Assembly (NCBI RefSeq): GCF_007289895.1
Contig: NZ_CP041661.1
Location: 372,001 to 436,000, forward strand
Direction of reading: 5' to 3'
DNA: 64,000 nt
Origin: Catenovulum sediminis
GTDB taxonomy: Bacteria; Pseudomonadota; Gammaproteobacteria; Enterobacterales; Alteromonadaceae
The notes beneath the pieces were generated by a model that saw only the letters and a list, made by a program, of their open reading frames with translations, made no database searches and had not been told where the DNA came from. A program made the translations under genes and the position numbers. Shown here piece after piece: positions 46,760 to 55,551 of this stretch (its first letter is position 1; each line of letters begins with the position of its first letter).

Positions 46760-47353
46760 ATGAATACTAAAGAGTTTAAGCAACTCGCGTTAACCTATTT
46801 TGGTGACGTACTAACTCCATATGGTTTTAGTTCAAAAGATAGTGAGTATTGTACTTTTTCTCGTATGAGGGGGGATTTGTGCGACATTATTATGCCTATT
46901 TTAAGTAGAGATGGCTCTAGTTTTATAATTAGAGTGTTTGTGACATCTCCCGTCATTGATCCAGCCTTTGAGATGCGTTTTCCTGATACATTGGGGATAC
47001 CGAGTGATGTATGTAGTGCGCTACATCCAAAGCATGGTGTTCACTTTCGTGAGCATAAATATCGTTGTAAATATGAAGAAGGGTTTATTCGGAATTTCCA
47101 AAATGATGCCAAACCAGCGCTCCTAGATAAAGCATTACCTTATTTAGATGCTATTACAAAAGTTGAGGATTTATTGCCTTACATGAAACATCCGTTTTTT
47201 GTTGCGGCAGTTTCATGGCATGCAAATAAGAAACGTGATATTAAATCTTTATTAGAAAATGAACAGAAAAGGTTATCTTCTATACAAAATACGACAGGTG
47301 GGGTCGAAATTTATCTTCAATATGTGGAAGGTTTATTGGCTCAAGTTGAGTAA
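46760..47353 (+). CDS. Probable immunity protein for the REase-like toxin
   Basis: Its ATG overlaps the toxin stop (ATGA), the tight coupling usual for toxin/immunity pairs. The 197-residue soluble protein has no signal peptide; its opening pattern (LALTYFGDVLTPYGFSSKD, CTFSRMRGDLCDIIMPIL) resembles DUF4304-type immunity proteins. A cytoplasmic protein fits a nuclease toxin. A terminator follows 8 bp after the stop. Confidence 0.6.
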   Translation: MNTKEFKQLALTYFGDVLTPYGFSSKDSEYCTFSRMRGDLCDIIMPILSRDGSSFIIRVFVTSPVIDPAFEMRFPDTLGIPSDVCSALHPKHGVHFREHKYRCKYEEGFIRNFQNDAKPALLDKALPYLDAITKVEDLLPYMKHPFFVAAVSWHANKKRDIKSLLENEQKRLSSIQNTTGGVEIYLQYVEGLLAQVE

Positions 47354-47361
47354 ATGTATGA

Positions 47362-47390
47362 AAGCAGCCATTGGCTGCTTTGCTTGTTTT
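47362..47390 (+). terminator. Rho-independent terminator after the immunity gene
   Basis: Stem AAGCAGCC / GGCTGCTT with a 3-nt loop is followed by a T-rich stretch ending in five T, directly after the 46760 gene. Confidence 0.75.
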
Positions 47391-47441
47391 TAGACCCTAA
47401 AAATCTTCGATTTTAGAATAGAATGATTATCACACCCTATG

Positions 47442-47668
47442 TGTTGCGCATCATACTTATCTTTCCATTTGTACAAAAGGCTTGTACCTATGCCTAGCGA
47501 TTTTGCAGCCTCTGAAACACTATAGCCTTGCTCAGTAACCATTAGGACCGCTTCATCTTTAAATTCCTGCGGGTAACTTTTATGTGATTTTTGTAAGCTC
47601 ATAACGACCTCTTAATTTTATGATTGTATTATCTCAAATTAAGTGTCCGTTATCATTAGACCAGAACA
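47442..47668 (-). mobile_element. Truncated right end of IS3 copy 3 type
   Basis: It carries the right inverted repeat and the first 53 codons of OrfA (with Q for K at residue 4), then breaks off at TGTTGCGCATC. The same orientation as the complete copy at 44639 gives two direct repeats around the REase-like toxin pair, so recombination could delete it. Confidence 0.85.
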
Positions 47669-48118
47669 ATAGCTAGTGGTAGCTATATGGCTGCTGGCGC
47701 AGCTGTACTCTCTGGAGCGGCTGGGTTTGGTGTTGCCGTTGGCGCAGCAGCCTTTGTCGGTGGATTTATGGGTAGTGTCGCGTCACAAGTGGTTGGTAAA
47801 GAAATGGGCGTTGTTGAAAGTTTTAGCCTTAAAAATGCGTTATCGTCAGGTTTAACCTCTGTTGCGACTGCGGGTATGGGCGCCGCTATGGGGGTTGGAG
47901 CAGATACTGCTGATACTTTTACAAAACTTAACTCTGCGAAAAAAGGTGCTAAGGCGTCATTAGACGCATACGGCGCTGCGACTATGGCCGCCGGTAGTTA
48001 TGTAGCTAACATTGCTGCGAACAAATTAGTTGGAAAGTAAGCGCCTAATGAACTAACGTTCTTACTTTCGAGATCTCAGAGCCGCATAATTTCCTCATCA
48101 TTCACGCGAGGAAATAAC

Positions 48119-48427
48119 ATGCTCACCGCTAAACAAGAATACTGGCAAACACATATCGAACAATGGCAAGCATCAGGGCTTACTCAAGCGGCTTATTGTC
48201 GTCAGCATAATTTATGTCAAAACGGCTTAAGCTATCATAAGCATAAATTGGCTAACTTACCCAGCCATGTTAATTCCGTGACCAACGGATTTGCTCGTGT
48301 CCAAGTCATGGAAAGCTATACAACCAGTCAACCACTGAGCGTTCATCTGAATAACGGCCTCAAGGTCAGTGGTATTACACACCAAAACCTTGAGCTGGTT
48401 AAACAGTTGGCCCAGGTGTTGTCATGA
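48119..48427 (+). CDS. tnpA: IS66 accessory protein TnpA (copy 1)
   Basis: A 102-residue protein with the IS66 TnpA helix-turn-helix QWQASGLTQAAYCRQHNLCQ. Its stop overlaps tnpB by 4 bp (ATGA). Required with TnpB and TnpC for transposition in studied IS66 elements. Confidence 0.9.
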   Translation: MLTAKQEYWQTHIEQWQASGLTQAAYCRQHNLCQNGLSYHKHKLANLPSHVNSVTNGFARVQVMESYTTSQPLSVHLNNGLKVSGITHQNLELVKQLAQVLS

Positions 48428-48789
48428 ACCAAGTGATGCGCCCCAACATCTCACTGACACAAGTCTACCTTTATTGTCAGCCCGTTGATTTTAGAAAATC
48501 CTTTCGCGGGTTATCTGCCATTATTGAATGTGAGCTTGGCCACAATCCATTTGAAGGTCACTTATACGCCTTCACCAATCGCCAGCGTAATAAAATAAAG
48601 TGCCTCTTTTGGGAAAACAACGGTTTCGTGCTCTATTACAAGAGTTTAGCCGAAGAAAAATTCCAGTGGCCACGCAACAATGAAGAGATGATAACTTTAA
48701 CCGGACAGCAGATAAATTGGTTACTCGATGGCTATGATATTAGTGCTATGCAAGGCCATAAAAAACTTCATTATGAGGCTGTTTTTTAG
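48424..48789 (+). CDS. tnpB: IS66 accessory protein TnpB (copy 1)
   Basis: A 121-residue IS66 Orf2 protein with the family signatures VDFRKSFRGLSAII and RNKIKCLFWENNGFVLYYK. It is intact and lies between tnpA and tnpC. Confidence 0.93.
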   Translation: MNQVMRPNISLTQVYLYCQPVDFRKSFRGLSAIIECELGHNPFEGHLYAFTNRQRNKIKCLFWENNGFVLYYKSLAEEKFQWPRNNEEMITLTGQQINWLLDGYDISAMQGHKKLHYEAVF

Positions 48790-48824
48790 GGCTTTTTGAC
48801 GCTCACTTTGCTATAATACCCGCC

Positions 48825-50396
48825 ATGAAAATGTCGCCCAAAGCTCAATCAAATCAAGCTTCTACATCTGTCGAAACTACGACTGAGATGGCAGCCTTGC
48901 TGTCTGAAAAAGACGACATTATCGACAAAAAATCAGAAGTGATTGCTTGGCAACAACAGCGTATCGCTTTGTTAGAAGAATACCTCAACCTTGCTAACCA
49001 AAAACGTTTTGGGTCTAGCAGTGAACAAACCACAGCTGAGCAAGGTAACTTGTTTAACGAAGCTGAAATCACCGCAGAGCCAGAGCAAGAAGAACTGCTT
49101 TTACCTGATACCGCTTCAAAAACCAAAACAGGGCGTAAACCTTTCTCTGATAAATTACCACGCGAACAAGTATTCGCTTATTTATCTGAAAAAGACAAAG
49201 CCGGTGCCATTGATACCTTCTTTGTAAAAGTCCGAGAAGAGCTAGACATCATCCCTGCTCAAGTGCGTGTGCTGGAATACATGCAAGAAAAAGCCGTGTT
49301 TAAAGATGAACAAGACAAGCGCATTATCAAAGCCGCTGAAGTCACATTACACCCTGTAGCCAAAGCGATGGGCAGTGTGAACTTAATGACCTACGTGATT
49401 GTGTCGAAATACGCGGATGGTATGCCACTGTATCGTTTAGAAAATATCATCCGCCGTTATGGTGGTGATATCTCAAGGGCGACCTTAGCGAATTGGGTTA
49501 TCGCGTTGGCAAGGCAAGTTCAACCACTTATTCATTTACTCCGTGAGTATCAACATAACGGCCCACTGATAATGGCGGATGAAACTCGCATTCAGGTACT
49601 CAAAGAACCAGGCGCTTCCCCAACGGGTGATAAATACATGTGGGTCACTCTAGGCGGAGAGCCTAATCGACAATCAGTGCTGTTTGAATATGATCCTTCG
49701 CGTAGTCAGGAGGTACCCTTGCGCCTGCTGGATGGATTCACGGGAGGTTACCTGCAATCTGATGGATATGCTGGATATAATGCGGTCTGCAAAGAATATA
49801 AACTGACCTCATTAGGGTGTTGGGATCATGCAAGGCGTAAATTTAAAGAAGCTCAGATCGTGCAACCGAAAAGTAAAAAGACCAAAGTCAGTAAAGCGGA
49901 TATGGCACTCAGCTATATCAACAAGTTGTATGTGATAGAGCGTAATATAAAATCATTGAGTGCTGATGGGAAATACCAAGCGCGTCAAGCGCAAAGCGTG
50001 CCTGTTCTGAACAAGTTGAAAAAGTGGTTAGACGTGCAGCGCCCCAAAGTAGTCAAAGACAGTTTAACGGGCACAGCAATGACTTACTTACACAACCAAT
50101 GGGACAAATTAACGGTTTACTGTAAAGATGGCCGATTAAATATCAGCAATATCCTAGCAGAAAATGCGATCCGCCCGTTTGCTGTTGGCAGAAAAGCTTG
50201 GTTATTTGCAGATAGTCCCGCTGGTGCGCATGCGAGTGGAATACACTATAGCTTGATAGAAACGGCTAAGCTTAATGGACTTGAGCCGTATCACTATTTA
50301 AATGCGGTATTCAAAGCCTTACCATACGCAGATACGGTTGAAAAGTTAGAAAGGCTCCTGCCATGGAATTTTAAAGCCGAAAATAAAGAAAGCTAG
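48825..50396 (+). CDS. tnpC: IS66 transposase TnpC (copy 1)
   Basis: A 523-residue DDE transposase with an N-terminal leucine zipper, a zinc-binding-like linker (GRKPFSDKLPREQ) and catalytic acids in IMADETRIQVL, YLQSDGYAGYN and ILAENAIRPFAVGRKAWLF. CWDHARRKF is also typical. Full length and undamaged. Confidence 0.95.
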   Translation: MKMSPKAQSNQASTSVETTTEMAALLSEKDDIIDKKSEVIAWQQQRIALLEEYLNLANQKRFGSSSEQTTAEQGNLFNEAEITAEPEQEELLLPDTASKTKTGRKPFSDKLPREQVFAYLSEKDKAGAIDTFFVKVREELDIIPAQVRVLEYMQEKAVFKDEQDKRIIKAAEVTLHPVAKAMGSVNLMTYVIVSKYADGMPLYRLENIIRRYGGDISRATLANWVIALARQVQPLIHLLREYQHNGPLIMADETRIQVLKEPGASPTGDKYMWVTLGGEPNRQSVLFEYDPSRSQEVPLRLLDGFTGGYLQSDGYAGYNAVCKEYKLTSLGCWDHARRKFKEAQIVQPKSKKTKVSKADMALSYINKLYVIERNIKSLSADGKYQARQAQSVPVLNKLKKWLDVQRPKVVKDSLTGTAMTYLHNQWDKLTVYCKDGRLNISNILAENAIRPFAVGRKAWLFADSPAGAHASGIHYSLIETAKLNGLEPYHYLNAVFKALPYADTVEKLERLLPWNFKAENKES

Positions 50397-52022
50397 CCCC
50401 GTAGGTTCATTGAGCGCTTACGTTGGAAATAATGATGTTAGTTTTAGTTGGAAAGGTATGGCGGCTCAAGTTGCAGGCTCGTTAGCTGGACATGGTATTG
50501 CTGAAGGATTAAACTCAAAATATGGCTCAGCAGATCCAATAAGTGCAGCTGGAATAGGTCGTGCAAGTTTATCTAGCTTTGGTGCTGGAGCTACAACAGC
50601 GAAACTTGACCACCAGTGGAATGGTGGGCAAAATGCTAATTATGCTCAAGTTGCATTAAATGCCTTTGGCAATGCATTGGGGAATAGTATTATTGAGGGG
50701 ATGAGTGTTAAACCAACTTCTAAAACTCAAGCTAAAAAGACTGCTGAAGAAGCATACACAAATGCGATTCAATCGGGTGCTTCAGAAAAAGAGGCAACCT
50801 ATGCAGCGGCTAAAGCGGTTGCTGAACAAAACGGTGGCACAATTTCGAATGGTGGTTCAGGTGGCAACAGTAACTCAGGCGGTTCGGGGTCGTCAGGTAG
50901 CGGCCCTAAATTAAACGGAAGTATTGTTGGAGTTGATGAAACCAAAGGGTTTTATTTATCCAATGGTTCAGACAATGCCTTTTTCAACTACGGTGATGGT
51001 GTGCTTAACCATGTGGCTGATTTCTTGAAAGGCAGTCCTGCAGCAGGACTTGCCTATAAATTTGCGTTTACTAGTGTTCAAGGCAATCAACGAATTGAAG
51101 CGTCCTATCAAGCAGGCATAGCCAGAGGAATTCATAACTACAACGTCGGCAAAGCTAACCGGGTTACTACAGGCAATATCATTGATATGAATGATTCTGC
51201 TACACGAATGGCCTTTGCACGAAATGAAGGGATGAAAACAACACGCGAGTTGCAAGCCGTTTCATTACAGTTGGTTGGTGGAATTGCAACACTACCGAGT
51301 TTGGTGACGGGCATTGGTGCTTTAGGAAACTTGGCGCTTCGTGGAATGGTCAATTTGGTACCTCAAGTCGGGCATGGGTTAATGACATTGGGCAGAGCCA
51401 GCGTAAATCTTGCCGATGATATGGTTTTACATGCAGGCACTTACGCAAGAAGCGCGATTTGGCAGGCTAATCCATTGAGCTTAGCTCAAACTGAAATAAC
51501 AAAAGTTGCATTAAGAAAAGTTGCGTTACAAGCAGGTCAAAATGCTAGAGTTGGATTAACAGGTGCGGCAGGATCACTCAATACCCAACTCGGGAACTTG
51601 GCGGCGAATAAAACGTTCCAATCGGTTATTCAACAAGGTGGTGTTAATGGTGCAACAAACCTAGCCGCAGATTTGGCTTTTAACGGAGTTGATGGTGCGA
51701 ACCCATTTAAATCATTTACAACTGGTTTTATCGGTGGAGCTATGTTTGGTGGAGTTAGGAACTCCGTAATTGCGGGCTCTGGTGCTAGTCTGAGTACTGA
51801 ATCCCTAGATCAAAGCTGGGATGTGCTGATGGGACGAGGCAGTTTCAATGGTGATCATTTAGTGTTGGCTACTATTGCAGGCGGAACGGCTGGTTTTGGA
51901 CTGAATAAATATTTCTCTTCGTCCAATTGGGTGCCCAAGAATTTTGGAGCTTTTGCTGATGAAAGTTTTGATAGTTTCATTGGAAATTATGGCAACAATG
52001 TGTTTTCAAATTGGTCATTTTG

Positions 52023-52691
52023 ATGTTCACAAATAATCGTATCGGCACGTCAGCACTAAGTGAAAATGCTCAATTGAATTTATACAAACATTATAAGTTT
52101 AGTTGGTGGCAATGTTTTGTTAGCTCTTGGATGGATTACGCTCGTTATATATTCTGTATTGTATTGACCCTATTATCCTATTTTTCCAAGTTAGGTACTA
52201 ATTTTGCGTTAGTTTGGCTTGGTATTTTAGGCTTGTTTGTAGTGTTACGAACAAAAGACTGGCTCGAAAGTGGTCAGGTGTTGTTGGCTACAAGTGATAC
52301 CTGCATCCGGCTAAACAACGGAAAAGACTACGATTGGCATGAGGTGGCTTCGGTTGAGATTCCGCCTTTACCCGTTAGCCCATATGGAATGCCTGTTCCT
52401 AAATATCGAATCCATTTTAAAGATGGCCGTAGCTTTCCGATAGACCAACGACTTGAAAAATACACAGGTTTATATCATGAGTTATACAAACGTAAGATAA
52501 GCGGAGCTGAAAAGCCATTACCCATGTATGAAGTTGAGCTTCAGAACGGTATGGCTCCAGGCGGGTTAAAACCTAAACCTGTTGCTATCTATTATTCCGA
52601 TAAAGACATTGAAGTTCCAACGGAACCCAAAAATAGTGCAAATGTACGCCGCAAGAGAAGGAAACCAGCGTCAAGAAAAAAAGGCAGGTAA
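52023..52691 (+). CDS. Immunity-like membrane protein, cassette 1
   Basis: Start at ATG 52023, overlapping the toxin's TGA by one base. The 222-residue protein has two membrane segments near the N terminus (YIFCIVLTLLSYFS, LVWLGILGLFVVL), then a soluble domain with VEIPPLPVSPYGMPVPKY, and a basic end (VRRKRRKPASRKKGR). It is homologous to the cassette 3 partner at 56934, and its last 130 bp are nearly identical there. A membrane immunity protein suggests a toxin acting on the inner membrane. Confidence 0.65.
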   Translation: MFTNNRIGTSALSENAQLNLYKHYKFSWWQCFVSSWMDYARYIFCIVLTLLSYFSKLGTNFALVWLGILGLFVVLRTKDWLESGQVLLATSDTCIRLNNGKDYDWHEVASVEIPPLPVSPYGMPVPKYRIHFKDGRSFPIDQRLEKYTGLYHELYKRKISGAEKPLPMYEVELQNGMAPGGLKPKPVAIYYSDKDIEVPTEPKNSANVRRKRRKPASRKKGR

Positions 52692-52711
52692 TCTGTAACA
52701 GGCATACTTAA

Positions 52712-54014
52712 AGAACAATAAAATCAATAGATTATGCATTTGGCAATGCATTGGGGAACTCGATTGTTGAGGGGATGAGTGCCGAAAAAGATTTAACGGC
52801 GGCAGAACAAAAAGCCATTAGTGACAAAGCCAACAAGTTAATCAATTTAGATAAGCTCGGCAATATTGATGAGCCAATGGCTGAAATTGCAAAAAATACG
52901 ACTGCTGGCGCGGAAAAAGAATCAACAAACAGCATCAACAAAACTGGCCGAGCGCAACGAGAAAAATTTGATACAGATTTTGAAGTGGCTCAGGTTGTTA
53001 GAGAGCAAAAAGCTGCCACTTATCGAGAGAATGCTGTAACGAGAAATGCAACTTTAACCGACGATTTGTATAGTAAACAAGCCTCAACATATGCACATCA
53101 AAAAGATGTAGCGTATGAAGAAACTCAGCGTAAATTCCGCGAGTTAGGTGGCGGTAATTCTAGCTTCATAGAGGTTAATTTGGCGGATGGGGGCAATTTT
53201 CCCTCCATGACGTTAGATCCTGTTAGGAATGGAGCTGGAGTTGCTGGTCCTTGGTCGTTGAAATATTTAAACTCAGCAAACAATGTTAGCCCGGTTACAA
53301 ACGCATTCGGGTTTCCTGGTCCTTGGGCTATTAATACTTCACCTGGTCCGTGGAAAAGTGGTTACGTTTCTCCGTACCAAACCCCAGCTCAGTCAAATCT
53401 AATAGGAACAGGATGGATGACCCCATACAATGAATTGATGACTACGGCTTCCCCGTACCTAGCATTTGCTGAACACATTCCAAGTTTTAGTTTCTCAAGT
53501 AAGTTTGGGCTTAATCCGAATGCTTTCGGGTTGAGCGGTGCATCTAATTCTTGGCAATTTAAAACACATTGGGCGAATAACGCTAGCAGTGGTTGGACTA
53601 GACCATTTTCAATTGTAAGCTCTGATTTAGTCCCTTACAGTGAAGCTACAAATAGCCGAACGTTGGTAAGTTATAACCAAGGTCATAGTTGCATTGCATA
53701 CGGCGGGAAAGTGGGGTGGAAGAGCCGTAGCTAGTGGTGGGGTGGTGCTGTCAACAATAGACTTTGGTACAAATCTTAACAATGAATACCAATCCACAGG
53801 TAATTTAAGCGGAACTACTTTAGGGTACAACAGTGCTAAATTGGCCACCGATATCGCAATGACTTATATAGGTGTATTTGGTGGTCCAGTTGGAGCAGTT
53901 GTATCTATCGGTTATTTTGCAGCGACCAATTTTGGTGGTGATAGCTGGATTAGCCCATGGGATACCGAAACATTAAAGCCATACGAGCCCCGTTTAGGGA
54001 CAATAGAAAGGTAA
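52712..54014 (+). pseudogene. Orphan toxin C-terminal cassette 2, frameshifted
   Basis: The frame opens after a stop with no good start and runs straight into DYAFGNALGNSIVEGMSAEK, so it is a C-terminal cassette lacking its core. Residues about 90-300 carry a Pro-Trp motif three times (AGPWSLKY, FPGPWAIN, SPGPWKSG). Near 53690, at TTGCATTGCA, the frame is lost; the other frame continues GKWGGRAVASGGVVLSTIDF and ends with hydrophobic helices (IGVFGGPVGAVVSIGYFAA). The full toxin would need a frame restoration plus recombination with a core gene. A membrane immunity gene follows directly. Confidence 0.6.
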
Positions 54015-54452
54015 ATGATGACTCGATTACTAGACTTAATGTTTTATGTTGGGTATTTGCGCGTTAAAAAAAATGAGAATAGGCATACATCACCAACACT
54101 ACTTGCGCATATTACTTTGCTCGGCATGGGTATACATGGTTTTCTTTTTTTTACTGGATTTTTCTGTCTAATTGGTGTGGTGTTGGATTTGCCTCTGTTT
54201 AGTTTGTTTATGATTGGCTCTACTTTTGGAATACCCATTCTATTTGTAAATTATTTATTGACTATGATTGCTTATTATTTTTACAGTATAAGAAGCAAAC
54301 GTTTTTTGAAATATCCGCAAATGTATCCTGAAATAAACAATAAAAATTTAGATAAATATGATCAAAAATATTTGCTTACACCTGCGGTAATTGCAATGTT
54401 AATTTTTTTTGCGGGAATGTTTTTGCCATTCTTACTCCATAGAGGTGTTTAA
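54015..54452 (+). CDS. Immunity-like membrane protein, cassette 2
   Basis: The ATG directly follows the toxin stop, with GAAAGG upstream. The 145-residue protein has about four hydrophobic segments (LLGMGIHGFLFFTGFFCLIG, FGIPILFVNYLLTMIAYYFY, LLTPAVIAMLIFFAGMFLPF). It is unlike the immunity proteins of cassettes 1, 3 and 4. A membrane location matches the hydrophobic helices at the end of the cassette 2 toxin, which may be pore-forming. Confidence 0.55.
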   Translation: MMTRLLDLMFYVGYLRVKKNENRHTSPTLLAHITLLGMGIHGFLFFTGFFCLIGVVLDLPLFSLFMIGSTFGIPILFVNYLLTMIAYYFYSIRSKRFLKYPQMYPEINNKNLDKYDQKYLLTPAVIAMLIFFAGMFLPFLLHRGV

Positions 54453-54537
54453 GTGATTACATGGTAAAGCCATGAATGTTAACTTTTTACTTATAGAGTA
54501 AGCCCATACATAAAATGTATATACCTTCTAGGAGCTG

Positions 54538-54999
54538 TTGATCTTTCGTGTATGTTTTTTAAACAGCACAACGAGCTGGTATAATTTGCTTCGCCAAAAA
54601 CTAAAAAATACAACTTTCTATGCCAAGACTAATGTTACAACAGATGAACGCTGGAAAATCCTGCACCGAGCAATGCTTAATACTGGTCGAATTTATGATA
54701 AACCAGAACATAGAATGACTGTAGAAGGGATTATTTATCGAATGCGAACAGGTGTTCCTTGGCGTGATTTACCCATAGAGTTTGGCGATTGGAGTACCGT
54801 ATTTCGACGATTTAACCTGTGGTCTGCCAAAGGTATTTTACTTAATATTTTTAATGAGTTAGCAAAAGATGATGACTTTGATTGGCTCTTTGTTGATGGC
54901 AGTATTGTAAAAGCTCATCAGCATGGAACAGGTGCATCATCTTCAACAGATGAAGATGTTGGAAAGAGCCGTGGCATAATATTACGGCTAGAGCATTAG
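54538..54999 (+). pseudogene. IS5-family transposase remnant
   Basis: The sequence TTDERWKILHRAMLNTGRIY, RMRTGVPWRDLPIEFGDWST and DFDWLFVDGSIVKAHQHGTG is the N-terminal third of an IS5-type (IS427-like) transposase. It breaks off after DEDVGKSRG and loses homology. The first 30 codons are probably not native. It lies between cassette 2 and an immunity gene without a toxin, so its insertion or deletion probably removed a toxin cassette. Confidence 0.75.
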
Positions 55000-55082
55000 A
55001 TAATAATATGGACTTAATGATGAAAGGGCAGACGCAGTACACTCAACATTCATTTTTCGATAAAACGAGAGTGAAATAGGAT

Positions 55083-55517
55083 ATGTTTTCGTTTATTCGG
55101 TGCTATTTTTTATACATTTACTATTGGTTCACAATTAAACACGCCAAACAACATGGGGAGGAAGGTTCTCGTTCTGCAGGTTTTGGGGGGCCGGTTTTAA
55201 TTTTTATTCTTCTTGGCGTAGTGCCCTTTATGTGGTTTGGGCGCTTTTATCCCAATGAAAGTGATGAGTTTTATGTGTATTTTTTGGAAATTGGAGGGAG
55301 GCTAAAAACACATAAAGGTTATGTAAACGTTGCTATGCTAAGTGTACATTTGATAATAGCAATATTGTTTTCTTATTTGTTATGTTGCTACAAAATCAAA
55401 TTTTCCAGCATACCCGAGCGGTTAGAACAGTATAGTTTTTTAAGACAGTTTTCTTGGTGGAAGCTATGCCTCCCTTATGTGTTTTTGTTAACACTATTTA
55501 TGTTATCTAGCTATTAA
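55083..55517 (+). CDS. Orphan immunity-like membrane protein
   Basis: A 144-residue protein with three to four membrane segments, homologous to the cassette 4 partner at 58777: both have SFIR-Y-YYW at the start, a KTHKG-VN motif in the middle and SSIPERL---SFLR before the last helix. No toxin precedes it; the transposase remnant does. It would still protect against a sister toxin of the cassette 4 kind. Confidence 0.6.
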   Translation: MFSFIRCYFLYIYYWFTIKHAKQHGEEGSRSAGFGGPVLIFILLGVVPFMWFGRFYPNESDEFYVYFLEIGGRLKTHKGYVNVAMLSVHLIIAILFSYLLCCYKIKFSSIPERLEQYSFLRQFSWWKLCLPYVFLLTLFMLSSY

Positions 55518-55551
55518 ATAAATCGAAAAAGCGCCTATAGAAATTGGCTAA

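Larger units (their letters stand above)
44489..46763 (+). pseudogene. Polymorphic-toxin C-terminal part with REase-like domain, split by an IS3 element
   Basis: Two segments, 44489-44638 and 45876-46763, are separated by an IS3 element flanked by CAT on both sides. Removing the element and one CAT joins them in frame (NSLADH then FGNAWDGTSLGRALN). The 5' end is cut by IS3 copy 2. A pre-toxin region has a hydrophobic stretch (VVSQLADIGSAGISL, LSLLAMIPLVG). The C-terminal 110 residues contain ADIEIFDNG...ALDLKTHGG, which fits a PD-(D/E)xK nuclease fold with D and DLK as active site. The next gene overlaps the stop and is the likely immunity gene. Confidence 0.65.
48037..50421 (+). mobile_element. 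IS66-family element (copy 1, 2385 bp), 8-bp duplication GTTGGAAA
   Basis: Ends are GTAAGCGCCTAATGAACTAA and the complement of GTAAGCGCTCAATGAACCTA. GTTGGAAA occurs at 48029-48036 and 50422-50429, the 8-bp duplication typical of IS66. It carries tnpA, tnpB and tnpC, all intact, and inserted recently enough that the host gene can be restored exactly. A second copy at 60394-62778 has the same length and the same encoded proteins. Confidence 0.95.
47669..52023 (+). pseudogene. Polymorphic toxin, core region plus C-terminal cassette 1, split by IS66
   Basis: Segments 47669-48036 and 50430-52023 are separated by an IS66 element with GTTGGAAA on both sides. Removing the element plus one 8-bp copy joins ANKLVG to NNDVSFSWKGMAAQVAG in frame. 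The first part is Ala/Gly-rich with hydrophobic helices. The cassette junction NAFGNALGNSIIEGM lies at about 50655-50704, then a Lys/Ala-rich helix, a Gly/Ser linker (GGSGGNSNSGGSGSSGSG) and a 350-residue C-terminal region ending SNWVPKNFGAFADE. The 5' end is lost at the IS3 remnant. Toxic activity is unknown; the immunity gene overlaps the stop. Confidence 0.65.

Noticed and set aside
48854-49126. Frames opposite tnpC, repeated at 61689-61961
   Set aside because: They recur only because the IS66 element is duplicated; they have no start signals and mirror the transposase.
51138-51353. Minus-strand frames inside cassettes 1 and 3 as extra immunity genes
   Set aside because: They appear in both cassettes only because the DNA is duplicated; no ribosome-binding site and shadow-like composition.
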